A stretch of DNA of 64,000 nucleotides from Ectobius pallidus (GCA_964059195.1 CAXKWD010000003.1:16536606-16600605); one strand, 5' to 3'. Positions 34,727-48,146 are shown, counted from the first letter of the stretch. Notes: generated from the letters alone by a model not told the origin. Made by a program: numbers and translations.

Positions 34727-36786
34727 GGCTTATAAAACATGTAGGCCTACATGAGTTCCCTAAGCATGATCAGACTTCTTGAAATCGAAACAGGCATAGG
34801 CTACCTACAGGAATTTCCATGTGCGCGGACGGACAGTAAACTTTCGAAGAGTATTAAATGAGCCCTTGCCTAATGCCAAGCCTAAAATCTCCCAAGTGAG
34901 TGTCCAAATTCAGAATACTTTCGTTAATATACGTGCAGCCGTTTCCCCATGGTACTGACAGTTCAGACACAAAATGCTACAAGTCACACAAATTATTTGT
35001 TTACCATTCCATCCGAAATGGATATATAGTTCCACCCGGAAAATATATTTTAGGCAACGTAAGCCTGAACCTTTATGATTTTCTTTGTAAAGGTATTAAT
35101 TGCTAACGTAATGTAACGTAAATTATAAAACAAACTTCCTACTACTTTTAAGCAAAAGAGAGTTAAAGCTTATCACGGGTGCCGCCATTATCAGCAGAGT
35201 AATTCCGACAGGTGAAGGATTCTGAGAATATACTTAGACCGCTGGCAGTAAATAACAAATTCTAAGCATGCTATTTCTATTTTCACTCAAGTATTAAGAA
35301 GCTAATTATTTACATAATAATTCTTCACTGGAACCCAATTGTCACACTGATGAGGAATGGAGCAAAGGTGGAATGATATTTGGCAGGAGAAACTGGGCCA
35401 CCCCGAAAAAACTTGTCCCAACCCCACTTTGTCCACCACAAATTCCACCTAAGCTAATTATTTATGTGTACTATGGTTTATGGCAGGTAGCTATGATTGT
35501 TAAAACATATTAATTTATAGGAAAAACAAAAAAAAAGCGAGGATAAGACAGATATGCACTAGGCTATAGTTAAAACACATGCAGACATAAGAACTTAACA
35601 TCTTATAACGGGAACCGAATGCGTTGGTTCTGTGCCAAACACTGTTCAGTCGTCGTTTGACTCTTACGGTATTAATAATTATAACGTTTCTAATTATTAC
35701 CGGTAGTTTATTAGTGATAACAGCACTATTAATTTTGTATTAGTAACCATGGAAATGCTCAGCTCCGCCCACCTTCAAACTTTCTTTTTTGTTCCCGGTA
35801 TGCTTATAATAATGCCATCATTTTCATTTATTCTCCCAATAGCATTCCAAGTGTGGAAGATATGAAAGTTGCAAAGAAATTTCTACGTAAAAAAAAAATT
35901 AAAAATCTCTTTACTTCGAAGAGATATAAGTGACAAGAATTGGAACGCCTTTGAGAATTACAGTATTACTTATAACATGTTAGCAGAAGTAGGAGCTTTT
36001 GCACCTAGTACGAAAGTCTAACTATGATTCACTCAAGAATGGCTACTTTACTGTATCTAGCATTTGAGAAGAGCAGAAAAAAAGGACAAGAAAATTCAAC
36101 CATTTGAAGGAGGAAAAGATTCAGCTGTACTACGTGAATATTTATTATTTTTGCATTGATTTCCTTTAAAATAGTTGATTTTGAAGGGGGAATTTATTAC
36201 TTCATGAATTTAATTTACTTGAATAGTTTAAGAGTTAAAACATTGATTTGTGGCATTAAAAATATATTATATAATCTATATATTTGGAATATTCTAACTA
36301 TAGGCCTACTGCTTTAAAGTAGAGATCAAGGAACACTTTTGGTGCTTTTAATTGAAGTACATTCCAATAACTTCACGAGTGCCACAGGTCAAACATGTTC
36401 CACTTAACATTAATTGTGCATAGTATTTTGCAGTTAATGATCTATATTCCACATCAGGCCCAAATTCAATATTTTACCATAAAATAATCTGAGAAATATT
36501 TCGTCCACCCTGATCTTGAATTCTGGCTAGGGGCCTGTAAATGCTTCGAAGCAGGCCATATCTGTGATACAAACTCCACGTCTGCGATTTTATCAAATAC
36601 AAATTGGTGGATATTTTAGTAAGATAAAACGGAAATTACATATTTTGTCGAGTGCTAAGACATCGATGTTATCTTCAACATAAATTATGATACGCTATTT
36701 TCACACGTGCGCATCAACACAACAAACAAGATTAACACCTGTTAGGTGTTTAAATAGCAACAGCGCAGACCTAATAATTACGAAAA
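34727..36786. other. AT-rich DNA, no gene seen
   Basis: The ORF at 34900-35106 has no domain. No element limits were found. The minus ORF at 36701-36964 runs into the following inverted repeat. Confidence 0.45.
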
Positions 36787-37336
36787 TACAGAGTGTTAAT
36801 GAATAACACCAAAATATTTTACCTGTGTATAGAGGGGACATAGACAAGCAACTTTTATTAGGAGATTTTTGCTCTATGGATTCAATTTTTCCTGTTACAG
36901 CATAAAATCTCCCCGGGCCTGGCCGCCACTGACTTCTAACATTAGAAAAAAAAGTGCAAAACAAAGGAACTTCGTTGTTAACACTATAGTCAGTAGTTAT
37001 GAATAAAAAAAGAGACTAATGCAGTGGCGACCAGTGTGTTTAGTCTGTAAATTTTGCAGATTATGGAAACGCTAAATTATGATATAGCTGTTGATGAATG
37101 ATTAAGAATCAGATTTTTATCGATCACTAGGAAGGCATGAAGTCAATTTAATGAAAATGTTAACCCTATTAATTTTGCGTAATTATTCACGTATGAGCAC
37201 CAAATTATAATGACTTTAATGCCCTGTAGCATACACATTTTATGTCATAGAGCAAAAATCTTCTAATAAAAGTTGCTTGTCTAAGTCCCCTCTACATACA
37301 GGTAAAATATTTCGGTGTTATTTATTAACACCCTGT
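36787..37336. mobile_element. Foldback/MITE-like element, about 90-bp inverted arms
   Basis: The left arm at about 36787-36879 (TACAGAGTGTTAAT, AAAATATTTTACCTG, AGAGGGGACATAGACAAGC) is inverted at about 37247-37336. The outermost word resembles ATACAGGGTGTTAAT, a common kind of DNA-transposon end. Non-coding interior. Confidence 0.75.
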
Positions 37337-38225
37337 ATAATGTACCACTAAACGGAGCAAGTTTCTATAAATCCCCTTAAAACCTTCTTGCACGAATGAT
37401 ACACATGGCAGTATGCTCGACTTCATTTACCGGATGAGAAATGCTACTTAATGGAATTCATACTACTGATTAAACAAAGCGATTGCTATTATTGTGACGA
37501 TGAAGAAGCTAATGGTTATTATGATAATAGAATAACAATACACAGATTGTATTCCAATGTAATATGCTAATCCGTAAGACATCTCTAGGTGCCTTTTTAC
37601 CACGTAAACCAGTCCAAAGATCTGTCACATTTTGAGGTGAAACAAACAGATTTTTGTGACAGAATTCCTCAGGGTTCTGTAGTTTGATTCCACCAATTCA
37701 GTCCTACAATTTGATCATCACCCGACCACTGATGCAAGTCGCATGGACCAGAAAGAGAAAATAAGTCCCAGCTACGTAAAATGACACCAAATAGGCCTAC
37801 TATTGTATAGACCTATTTAAATAACAAGAACGGATACCGAAAGTCCTGAAATAGCAACATTTACTAGTTATTTTTATCTCTGTAATTCTGGTTTGTTTTA
37901 ACGAAGTATACAACCACGTTTCCTAATGGGTCATAAAACATACTTGTTAACTGAATTATGCCGTACTCCTTGTTCACACACACAATATCTCAAAACACAA
38001 TGTTCATAAAAACTAACGAGTTGAAAATGCAAATTCGAGACCGATATATATTAGGAAGTCCCTAGAGTAATGAATTTACAGCCAGATTTTAACAGCCATA
38101 ACGGTATACTTTAAAAGATATCGTGCTTGTAGCCTAGGTTGCCATGCATTTTAAGAATGTGTTATGTAAATTATTAGGCTATTATTGCTATTATTATTGT
38201 TGTTGTTATTATAATTATAATTATA

Positions 38226-38260
<35 letters not shown>

Positions 38261-40078
38261 ACCAAGTTTAGCTTCATTTGACAGAAAGTGGAACCTGTTT
38301 TGTCTAAAAGATCACATTGCTAAATAATATTTCGATAGATATATTCCTTTCTTAATGGAATTCAATATTTGTGTGTTCTTAAATAAATACATCCGAACAG
38401 GTTATAGGGAAAACCCTGAGGTGAAGCTGAAGAAAACGTGTAATCTGATTTAATTTTCCATTCAAAATATTTTCAATTAATTTATACAGGAAATGTGGAA
38501 AGATATTCCTAGATATTGTAAATACTGGTATACTTTAGACCATTTTAACCCACTACTTGCGTGTCTGAAACACAAGACCGTCCTTAAAACTTGGAAAGCA
38601 CTGAACTGCAACTGAACGTCAACATGCACTTACTGTCAGAATAAGTACCCAATATCCAACTCCGGGTGATATATTAGATATACTCTAAGTATCCAATGTC
38701 TATTTCAGATGCTATTTAGCTATACCTAGAATAGAATTTAAGCTACAACAATCTGAAAGAGGACACGTTCCATAACTGCTTAAGTTATACATTTTTTTTA
38801 ATGTGTAAACTTTTTTAAAGTCGGTCTTATGGTGGGTCCACTGCCTTCTAGACTGTATCACTCGTGTTTACTCGTGTAATTCTCGAGACGGCGGTGGATG
38901 GGTCACTTGCTAAAGGAAATACGTCAAATCTGGACAAATGAATATAGAAACCACGGCCTTCATAAAACTCGACCTAAAAAGTATACCTTTGGAGGGGTCG
39001 AGATTAAAAACAAAATGGTGAACTTTCGAGATAATGTAAAATATTGTAAATCAGTGTATAGTTAGTACGAAATACCAAATTGAATTATGGTTTACGATGA
39101 TGTGTGTCTAACTGCAGTGGAAATCATGATGTTAGATATATATTTTAGGATCATCAATTCCTTAAAAATAATGGATATCTGCAATACAAAACGAGCATTT
39201 CATTCCCTGGGCTCCATATTTTCAGGATAAATTCAGTCAGTAAAATCTAAAAAAATGTAATCAAAATGAATAAATAAATATAACCACAGAGACGAGGACA
39301 GTTATTCCTACCTACACAAGTAAGGTTATGTTAAATCGGTTATGCTTTTTTAATTGCAGGTTTGTGAATTGCATTTTAATCCCAATTAAATAAGAAGACA
39401 TCTAGACTTTCATTTTGCGCTAGATTTAGGCAGCACCCACAAGACGTTTCACATAACCTGCCGCTGCGTCCCCGATACAGTTCACCCATTTTTTTAAACA
39501 AACGCGAAAAGTTTAAAAACGTAATTTTATGCCGTAATATATTTTCCAAAGTCTTACCGCAAAATTGGTCGTAATTTATTCACAGATTTTCATATTGCTG
39601 CGAAATTAAACGATTTGAAAATAATTTTTCGACAGTTCCGAAAACTTATTTAGCACAATTTTTTTAAGAAAAAATTATAAGATGTCAATTCGAATAAACA
39701 ATGGAATAAACATTTTTTGTTGCTGTTTTAAAGGTTTTTTCAGTTATAATTTACACGTATCAGGCATCTCTCTGTGTGGATGTGCGTCTGGCCAATATAA
39801 CATTTATAAATCGAATACCATGAGCTCTTTAGTTCCTCCGAGCAAAATTACTCCTAATATCCTCATACAAACCGATTTTAAGGAAAGACTGGCAATTGAA
39901 TCGTGTATGTTGGCTATGCAAAATTATTTTAAATAAATCTTTAACTACATGATCGTATAGTAGCATTCATGGTTTGGCAACTAATGGCAGTTCTCGAGGG
40001 ATCGGTATGATTGGTATCAAACCCGGAGAACGAAAAAGTTATATTATTAGTTATTACGTAGGATTCAACAGTAAGGTT
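37337..40078. other. AT-rich DNA, no gene seen
   Basis: It contains an ATT microsatellite (38181-38256). The ORF at 39682-39936 (84 codons, plus) begins after an A-rich run and is Cys-containing but matches no family I know. No splice-bounded exon could be supported. Confidence 0.45.
38181..38256. repeat. ATT microsatellite, interrupted
   Basis: Runs of ATT broken by GTT and ATA. Confidence 0.9.
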
Positions 40079-40445
40079 CTGGACCCAAGAAAATCAACCA
40101 GTTGAGGTGGCTGAAGAGAAGACACACATTCCAACAGTTCCCTTTTACAAAAGCAAATATAATGTTGATGGCATCGAAGTGAGAGGTCTTTTGGCAGGAA
40201 CCAGACACACCATACCATTGAAAACTGTAGAATCTGCGAAAGAATTTGGTGTCGCTTGTCAAATCTTTACAGACCTGGCGCTTCACGCATTAAGAGGTTG
40301 ACTGGCTATATTAAAAACCAAAGGATGAAAGCAATATGGAGTCAAAGAAAAACACAGAAACGCCTCTAAGTACTTTGCGTAGTCCTACATGGGCTCAAGC
40401 GCGAACAAACAAAACAAAACAAAACAAAAAAACAAAACAAAAAAC
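40079..40445 (+). pseudogene. R2-like non-LTR retrotransposon, 3' fragment
   Basis: The open stretch reads EVAEEKTHIPTVPFYKSKYN, then DGIEVRGLLAGTRHTIP and IFTDLALHALRG before a TGA. It corresponds to the very end of R2-type polyproteins, equivalent to PCIPHLSESYNLP and VKGLLFGARG in the element at 62697-63733 but clearly another lineage. It is truncated at the 5' side and has a premature stop. The copy ends in an (AAAAC)n tail at about 40404-40445. Confidence 0.7.
40404..40445. repeat. (AAAAC)n tract
   Basis: Simple repeat at the 3' end of the R2-like fragment. Confidence 0.9.
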
Positions 40446-40522
40446 CATTTGTTAGCATCTAACGATGACAACTTATAACAAATAATTAATAATATGCACA
40501 GCTATAATTTGTTTATTGCACC

Positions 40523-40709
40523 CAGTGGCGGGCGCAGGGGGGGTAGGGGGGATATATTCCCCCCCGAAATTTGAAAAAAAGGCTATAATATATGCATTCT
40601 AAATGGCCAGTTCTATAAACTAATTATATATGTAAGTTCATTATTTTTTTTAATATTCTTTCTACCTAATCAAATCCCCCCCAAGAAAAAAATTCTGCGT
40701 CCGCCACTG
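40523..40709. mobile_element. 187-bp hAT MITE, same family as 23394-23572
   Basis: The ends are CAGTGGCGGGCGCAG and CTGCGTCCGCCACTG. A perfect 8-bp duplication, ATTGCACC, lies at 40515-40522 and 40710-40717. It shares CCCCCCCCGAAATTTGAAAAAA-type sequence and the internal TGGCCAGTT with the nested copy. Confidence 0.93.
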
Positions 40710-40717
40710 ATTGCACC

Positions 40718-41968
40718 TCTGTTCATTTATTAATAACTAAAGATCTTAATATGTGAATCTTTGTCAGTTTGGCAGCCCGTATCTTCAGGAAGACAGTAAA
40801 ATAAAGATAAAATAAAAAATACTTCATTTCTACGTTCTATGTTTTCAAAGGTAACGAACCGAAAGTTAAATTCTATCATATTAACATAATAGTTCTCATT
40901 CGGGAAAAAATTAAATTTTCATTAATCGTCAAATTTTCTATGAAACATTCACCGAAATTAGGTTCGGTGTAAACATCAAAATCAAGGTAAAGCCAACATA
41001 AAATCACGCTCTTGCTAAACCGTGTTGATTTTATACATTACGTAGGTCATATAATTTAGAAATATGACTACGAAAACAGGGCAGGACTAGGTTCCAGGCT
41101 CTACAGCCAAACAACAACAAGGCTACTATTCACAGGGAAGTAAAGTAATTTGCGTCTCATCGATTTGTAATAAACGTTTAAAGACAAAATAATGGCGAAC
41201 TGTAATTTTTCTAGAAAATATGCACTTAACCTGGAACAGTGTAAACAGAAAAATGAAGGTGAAACCATTAAAATCAACCCTTACGAGATCGTGATTGTGA
41301 TTCCAATGTTAATTTTATTAAGGCTATTACGTAAATCATACAATTTAGAAATACTACGAAAATAGGTCTAGGCTAGGTTCCTTGGCTCATATAAAATAGC
41401 TCTACAGGAAAGCAAGACGAGTTATATAAGTTATTTTCTCACCGGTATATAATAATCGTTTTCCTGGAAGCAGGTTGTGATGTTCACATTACAAAACACA
41501 CAGCACACAGAACACGTAAGAGCACTGAGCAAGAGTTCTCTACATTGTGTTACCCCAGAGAAGCTCACAATCACCATGATATTTTCAGCTCCCTCACACT
41601 TGCCAAGTTTCTCAGTCCACTCCTCCCTGATATCCAACCAACATGTTAATTTGGGCGAAAACTTACATACTTCTCAATGCAGATTCTGTGTTTTTCCACA
41701 GTATTGCTGCTGGCACCGTAGGCTGTCTTGGAGGATATCTCCAACAACTAAGATCGATTCTTAAAAATCTGGTGACTCACATGACTTCCTCTACCCTTCA
41801 CAGTAGGCATAGTAGTGTGCATAGGATTGCTTAAGCCTCCCTCGTTCAAAGTTGCATTATTCGCGAGATAAACTTAAAACCTGAGTTAGTGAATGAGATG
41901 GATATTCAGAAAATTTACTGGAAAAATGTTTCAAATAAAGTTTTAGCTCTTATGTAAGTATTGTCGCT
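40718..41968. other. No gene recognised
   Basis: ORFs at 41431-41637 (minus) and 41477-41834 (plus) are mutually antisense and without domains. A related pair of segments (40925-41060 and 41265-41345) share weak similarity (ACGTAGGTCATATAATTTAGAAATA). Confidence 0.45.
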
Positions 41969-42185
41969 GACTAAAGAGCCGTCGGCCCGGGTTCGATCCC
42001 CGGTACCTTCTAGAATTTTTCTGAGGTAGGGATACACTCAGCCTCGTGATTCAAATTGAGATCTACTTGACAGAGAAGTAGCGGCTCCGGTCATGGAAAC
42101 CACCATTAACGGCCGTGGGTGTCGGCATGCTGGCCACATACCCCCAATCCTGGCAGCGGCCTTCAGGGATGTAGCGCCAAGGAGT
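41969..42185 (+). mobile_element. tRNA-derived SINE, different family
   Basis: It has box B GGGTTCGATCCCC near 41989-42001, followed by a body unlike the other SINEs (TGAGGTAGGGATACACTCAG, then a GTAGCGGCTCCGG stretch), and ends near GATGTAGCGCCAAGG. No box A is visible, so the 5' end is truncated. Confidence 0.65.
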
Positions 42186-43981
42186 TTAGTTTATTTTTTT
42201 TTATTGCAAGTATTACACAACATTTTAAACTAGTAGGTCTGTGAAAAGAAGACCTCGCATACAAAACAATCTAAGATCTGATCGTCATCTTGAAAGAGAA
42301 TAAAAAAAAATATTATAACATCCTTATCCATACGTGGTTTTAATAACTCCAAGGAACATTCATATAAAATTGGAAAAAAATCGAGCAATCGTGACTTCGT
42401 AACAAACAAATGGAAGAGAAGGCCAAATGGCCTTAGCGCGGCCAGAATAAATAAATAAATTTGCAGTCAAGCAGACGAAATGTTGATAAACCATTATAGT
42501 TACAGTACATAAAAATTGTAGAAAATTTTACATCCAAGACTGGCAGTAATCTTCAAATTTTTATAGCGTGAACCATTTGGCTAGAACTGTTGAAAGAAGC
42601 TGAACATACGAATCGGAGCATTAAACCGACCACAATCTTGAAAGGGGATGAAAAAGAATTACACATACCTATTCAATTACTTCAAGAAACATTAATACCA
42701 AATTAGAAGAAATCGAACCTCGAGATTGGCCCGTAACACATAAATTTACAGAGGAAATTCCGATTATCCTAAAACATATTTTAATGTACCATGAAATCAC
42801 GTAACTTCCTCTCTCCTGATAATGGGCAATATGAAATTTCTCTCTTTAAATTCTCATAAAATGTCGTATTACAGGGAAAAGTTCTCATATGCAATAACAT
42901 GCCGTATTCAAGGAGTGCGTAATCAGTTGCCTAAGTCACATATATAGGTGAGACCTGAACCTGAATTTGGTACAAATGAAAGGTGCCTTTTCACTACCCA
43001 TCAGAGAATGTTTGCGGGGGGAAAATCAGATCAAAGTTTCAGCTCTTACAAGAACACCGATTTAACTGAGGTCTGGTAAAATTAAAGTGCACTTAAAATG
43101 ATTTAATGTGTTATATGGTTTAGACTTTAGAGCACCTATAGCCCCCTCCCACCCGTTTCAAAATATTCACGATTGTTTATCTTTTTTAAATACATTTTTA
43201 GAAAAAATAAGTCATTTTTTCTCAAATGTTCATGTCACATTTTCATAAATTTAACGTCATTTTAGGCCATCAACTTCCGAGTCATACTGATAATGATTAT
43301 AATAACAATAAAATCTGCATATTATGTCCTGGTGTCTAGGTTATTAAACCAGGACGTAATCTGCTGAGATTTTATTTTGCTAAGTTTATTTTATTTTTTT
43401 TTCAAAATACAGCAATAACTAGAGATTAAAATCTAACAATTATTCTCCTCTACACAGCTATTCAATTTTACAGTACTACTTATTAAGCAATATCTAATTC
43501 TACAGTTAAATACAGTTCAAAATACTACTACTATTACTGGTATCAAGTAGCTTACAACTACTAAAACTCCAACTAGGTTTACATCTAAAACTACTTATTT
43601 ACTAAAAAGAAGAAAGTAAGAAAGATGGGAGAGCTTCGTTCAGTTGGCCGGTATTCGGCATTTCAGTCACGAAAGAGTTATTCGGCATACTGATAATGAC
43701 TGCTAAAATTTGTTCCTTTAAATTGAATTTTGCCAGCGTTACAAGTATAGAGGTAAAAATCCCTTGCAACTTCTGAGGGCTGATCGCTGGGAACTGTCAG
43801 CTTCTATTGTGGGTGGTCTCGCTGGACTAGTCAGTGTCAGTATCACCCCGTGTGGTTTGAATAGTCTGGAAAGTGTCATATTCACCCTGTCTGGCCAACA
43901 GGGGAAGTAATATATTTTTCTTGTGCTTGCACCAGACGCTAATTTTCCCCATGATCTGAACGTTTTTATGCAAGTAGTACA
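42186..43981. other. AT-rich DNA with a probable retroelement tail, no gene seen
   Basis: 42412-42462 reads GGAAGAGAAGGCCAAATGGC, then CTTAGCGCGGCCAGAATAAA with repeated TAAA, like 3' ends of insect non-LTR elements. The rest has no gene. Words such as GTCATTTTAGGCCAT near 43255 resemble the hAT-like subterminal arrays. Confidence 0.45.
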
Positions 43982-43989
43982 TATAGACC

Positions 43990-45846
43990 CAGGGCCGTAG
44001 CTAGGCGGTGGCTAGGTGGGCGACCGCCAAGGGCGCAGGTACGAAGGGCGCAAAATTAACCATGAAAAATCCCGCTTTTTTTAGGTTGGTGCAATTTATC
44101 AAGCAATATAAATTCCACGTTAGTGGAAGAAATTTTTCAGGTTATTAAAAATTAATGCACGTTATTAACTATCTATACCTATATTATGTATTATGTATTA
44201 TGCCGATTGTCTACAAGCAAAAAGCAGTCATGCAATGTCCTTTAATTAACACGATTCATATTGACAGAGTAAAACATAAATCATGAACGGTATGGAAAGA
44301 TATAACGACAATGAAAATTAATATGTACGTTATTATTGTGATGAAAGTGGTTCAACTCAATCCCTTTCCAGCTGATTGTCGTCCTCAGTGCTACTACTGT
44401 CGGCAGGATTGATTACAAAGCGATCAACAGTGGCATCGCTCATACTGTTACATGCTACATGCAAAAATGACTGACCAACTATATTATTACAACAGAAAAA
44501 GCCGAATGCGCAGATCTCAATTCCTTTTGTTATTACTATTTTATTATAAATTAAGTGTGAACTAAAATGTCTTATTTTAAAAATGTTTAGTTTTTTAAAT
44601 CACACAATGTATTAATGTACATTAAAATTAATTTCTGTAACTTTACATTGAATAATATGTGTTGTGATCCGCGGCCGATGCACGCTCTGCCAGCTGGCAG
44701 TACACATGCTGTTTGTTTTGATCAAGTTCCCTTCTAAGGCCGGCGCAGATATTATAGTCGCTGCTATTATTTTTAATTATATTATACTGTATTATTATTA
44801 GGGCCCGGATTCTGATGACCTAAAATTGTTTGAAAAATTAACTATAAAATGACCCCAAAATTTAAAGAAAATGACTTAATAATTATAAAAAATGACCTAA
44901 AAACTTATATTTTATTTATAAAAAATTATTATTGTACACACAAAATTATAGAATAATTTGTACATAATTGTTAAAACCTTAAATTCAGAGAGGATGTTGT
45001 AGCTCTAAAAAACTTTGATTTTTGCTGTGAATATTCTTTCCTTACGGAAATTTATACTGGCACTGAGGCACTGGCGAGTCAAACTTCGGTATTTCCTTTT
45101 GCGGTCTGTCGGATTATATTGTTTATTGAGGGTAAACAGTAGTTTGCACTCTCAAATACAAGCAGGTGGCAGACTCTGGTGCCAAGTCAATCTAATAACA
45201 ACAGTAATGTAATACAACATTTTGGCGTTCCTTTGATTCTCGTTTCCGACTGAGACTTGACAACACTTAAACATAGAGTGTGTCCTTCTTGCATTAAACA
45301 AACACTTCAAAGACAGCACCGCTGGGGACGAAATAAATGCCCTAAAAATATAAAATTGCATACAATGTCAAAAAATGGCCTAATAAAAATGCATTTCTAT
45401 AATCTAGAGGCCATGATTATGATTTATCTACAAATTGGCAATGTCTATGCAGCATCAATAAAAAAAGATGACATGTCATTAGAATCCGGGCTCTGATTAT
45501 TATTGTAATCTTTAACTAAGCGATTTTTAAATTAAACAGTGAAACAATATTAATGTTTGTGTTGTTTTGTCTCTTGTTGATGTTGGCGTTGCTTCTGTTG
45601 TATAGGTAAGAATGATTTCAGTAAAAAAATGTGCCAACTAAAACTACCATGACCATCATAGCTTAGTCTACATTATTAGTTTTGATCTATTAGGCAGTGG
45701 TTTTTTAAAGAAATGGGACCAAAAAAATCCTTCTGCAAGCGAATTTAAGAAAGTCAGTTTTACAGAAATTTAAAAAAATTGTTCATTTGGAGGGCGCAGA
45801 TTTGTCAAACTCGCCAAGGGCGCAGAAGGACCTTGCTACGGCCCTG
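43990..45846. mobile_element. 1.9-kb hAT-type element containing a nested element
   Basis: The ends are CAGGGCCGTAGC and the inverse GCTACGGCCCTG, both perfect. A perfect 8-bp duplication, TATAGACC, lies at 43982-43989 and 45847-45854. GGGCGCAG-type words lie near both ends. It contains the separate element at 44799-45495. The remaining roughly 1.16 kb shows no transposase ORF, so it is non-autonomous. Confidence 0.92.
44799..45495. mobile_element. Nested hAT-type element, GGCCCGGATTC family, copy 2
   Basis: The ends are TAGGGCCCGGATTCTGATGAC and the inverse GTCATTAGAATCCGGGCTCTG. A perfect 8-bp duplication, ATTATTAT, lies at 44791-44798 and 45496-45503. It matches 29061-29601 in reverse complement (AATCTAGAGGCCATGATTA, GACATGTCATTAGAATCC). 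Confidence 0.88.
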
Positions 45847-46135
45847 TATAGACCTACTTCAAAGTATCCACATCCGAGTGCAAAAGGCCAATTTTCACGT
45901 GCAAAGAGCAAGTAATCTTTTCTGATTAAGTGCGTGCGACCATCCCTTGCGGTTTTTTTTACAACTCCATAATTATGTGAAATTATGGCATCACAGAGAC
46001 AAGAGAACGAAAGAGACGCCTTACAAAAAATGTCATCCTAAGAATGAGCCGATAAGGAAAACAATGAAGTGAAGTGAGCACCCCAAAAATATTTTCCAGT
46101 TAAAGCCCTGAATAACAGTTGTAATAAATTAATAC

Positions 46136-46796
46136 AAGGTTCGGATGTTTATGTCACGTCATATTTTTTATCCTGATCTAAATTCTAGCCGCAAACACAA
46201 ATTAAACACGAACTGTACCCTAGTTATCCCAATCGGACCGTTTTACTTTGCATATAGTCATATTTTGGTCTTTTTGTTGCCTTGGTCATATTTTGGCCAT
46301 ATTTTTAATTTAACGTCATATTTCTGTAATAAATTCGGTAAATGAGCACAATTATACAGTGTATATGTACTAGAAGGTAGAGTTAAATTTGAAATGTATT
46401 TCATTAATTAAACGTTTATACCAAATTAATAGGTAACTTAAATGTTAAAATTAACGCAATTATTCATATTTTATAGGGACACACAAGATCTACAAAATAT
46501 TACGAGTATTTGGAGCTGATGAAGCGAGCAAACAGGAGAAAATTCTTTAAAAATAGAAGTTCATTACAAGTAAAACTGTAATCACCAAAATTATGAAAAT
46601 GTTACTTATTTATTTATTGAATTCACGTTATGTAAAAATTTGGTGTCTTTATGCGATTTAAATTGGAGCATTTATTTTTTGAAAATACATTATTTTATTC
46701 GGTCATATTTAGGGTTTTGGGGTCATATTTACTCATTTTAAGGGCACATTTGCAGTCATATTTTCCACTTTTTTAGGTCACAAACATCTGAACCCT
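46136..46796. mobile_element. hAT-type element with AATATGAC array, copy 2
   Basis: The ends AAGGTTCGGATGTTTATG and CACAAACATCTGAACCCTA match the element at 19899-20603, in opposite orientation. Seven exact GTCATATT words sit near the ends. The target duplication is not clear. Confidence 0.75.
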
Positions 46797-47201
46797 AATT
46801 ATAATCGTTGTAGAATGATCCTTGGGCATATTCCTAAAAACCAAGATAAAATTAGACCGGAGAATTCTGGGTAACACATGAAATATGTAGCGGTATATAA
46901 ACCCGTTGTCTGTTTTGAAGTCTTGGAGATGTCACACAAATATATATGAGGAATGCACAAGTTGATTGCGCTCCTGGCGATATCCGGTTTATTAAACTCG
47001 TTATGGAAATCGCACCTTCGTGAATTTTGAACGCTGACTTATCTAACCAAATAATAATAATAATAATAACAACAATAATAATAATAATTATTATTATTAT
47101 AATTTATTGTCATTTAACAGTAAAAACTGTAATAGACAGTGTCAATCTTATTATATAAATGTAATTTCGATTACAATTGTTACTGCCATATTCTTTCAAA
47201 G
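46797..47201. other. No gene; TAA microsatellite
   Basis: It holds interrupted (TAA)n/(ATT)n at 47051-47101. Nothing else was identified. Confidence 0.55.
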
Positions 47202-47501
47202 TTATATTGAGAAATCACTGCTATGAAGTGAGAGAAATTCGTCAATATTATAAAATGGAGTTTTCATTAGCCATGTATAAAATATTTTTTTCAGTTCTTT
47301 CAGTGGAAGTTCCAATACAGTACGAGGTAGTTTATTAACAAGCTTTTGTCCCAAGCATTCGTAACTTCTCATAGTTTTTTGTAGTCTGCAACGTGGTATG
47401 TCTATTAGGTGCTTAAAACGAGTGTTATGGTTATGAATCTGATCTCTGTTGTTGTACATTGCGTTCTTACTTAGGGTAAAAATTACCAAGTCTTGTAGCA
47501 A
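47202..47501 (-). pseudogene. Non-LTR retrotransposon ORF2 C-terminal fragment
   Basis: The 99-codon ORF contains QIHNHNTRFKHLIDIPRCRL, then YECLGQKLVNKLPRTV and a Leu/Lys-rich ELPLKELKKIFYTWL. The 'NHNTR ... G.KL.NKLP' arrangement is the usual C-terminus of many insect non-LTR reverse transcriptases (Jockey/CR1-like). Catalytic RT motifs are absent, so this is a 5'-truncated remnant. Confidence 0.7.
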
Positions 47502-48146
47502 ACAGTATTTGCATCAACGAGGCGTTCAAGAAAAACGGAATGCTATTTGTTTAGTTCGCATCTGAGAATTTCCTGCGTGTAAAAACTAAGATCACGCGTA
47601 TTCGCACCGGAAAATGTCTTCACGTTCTTACGAGACGTGAGCATTGTTCTTGATAGTGGCAATACACTTTGGGGCTAATGCATTTACTTTGTACTGCAGT
47701 TCTAATGCTTCCTACAAACTGCAGCTTGATTATTTCAAATGTTACCAGTTGCTTAACTTACACACCGTATATCTTCTGCTTTGGCTATGTTTAATTAATT
47801 TGTTTATTTGACTGGAAAGACGAATGCAAGAGTAGCAAGTGTACGAAAGTTCTGGTGACCTATCAAAAGAGGTTCACAGATTTGTTTTTTATTATGTAGT
47901 CTGAGTCAAATCATGACGATTTTATCTTCGAATCCATACCGATTGGTTCTCAACCTAATTTGTAATATGGCCTTTATGTAGAAATGTGATCGATAAAAAG
48001 TATTTTATATTTTTAAATCCCAGAATTCCATACCTATTCTGATATCCCTATTTTGTGTCAAATTGTGGGTGTAAGTGCGTTGCTACTGCCTCAAATCTGT
48101 GAAATATTTTGTATTTTAGGTATTTTATTTGTATTTCGAAGAAAAA
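47502..48146. other. No gene recognised
   Basis: It may include more of the decayed retroelement upstream of 47501 on the minus strand, but no motif was identified. Confidence 0.45.

Noticed and set aside
41477..41834. Overlapping plus ORFs with mixed composition
   Set aside because: No recognised domain, overlapping frames and an antisense ORF on the other strand; not enough to call a gene.
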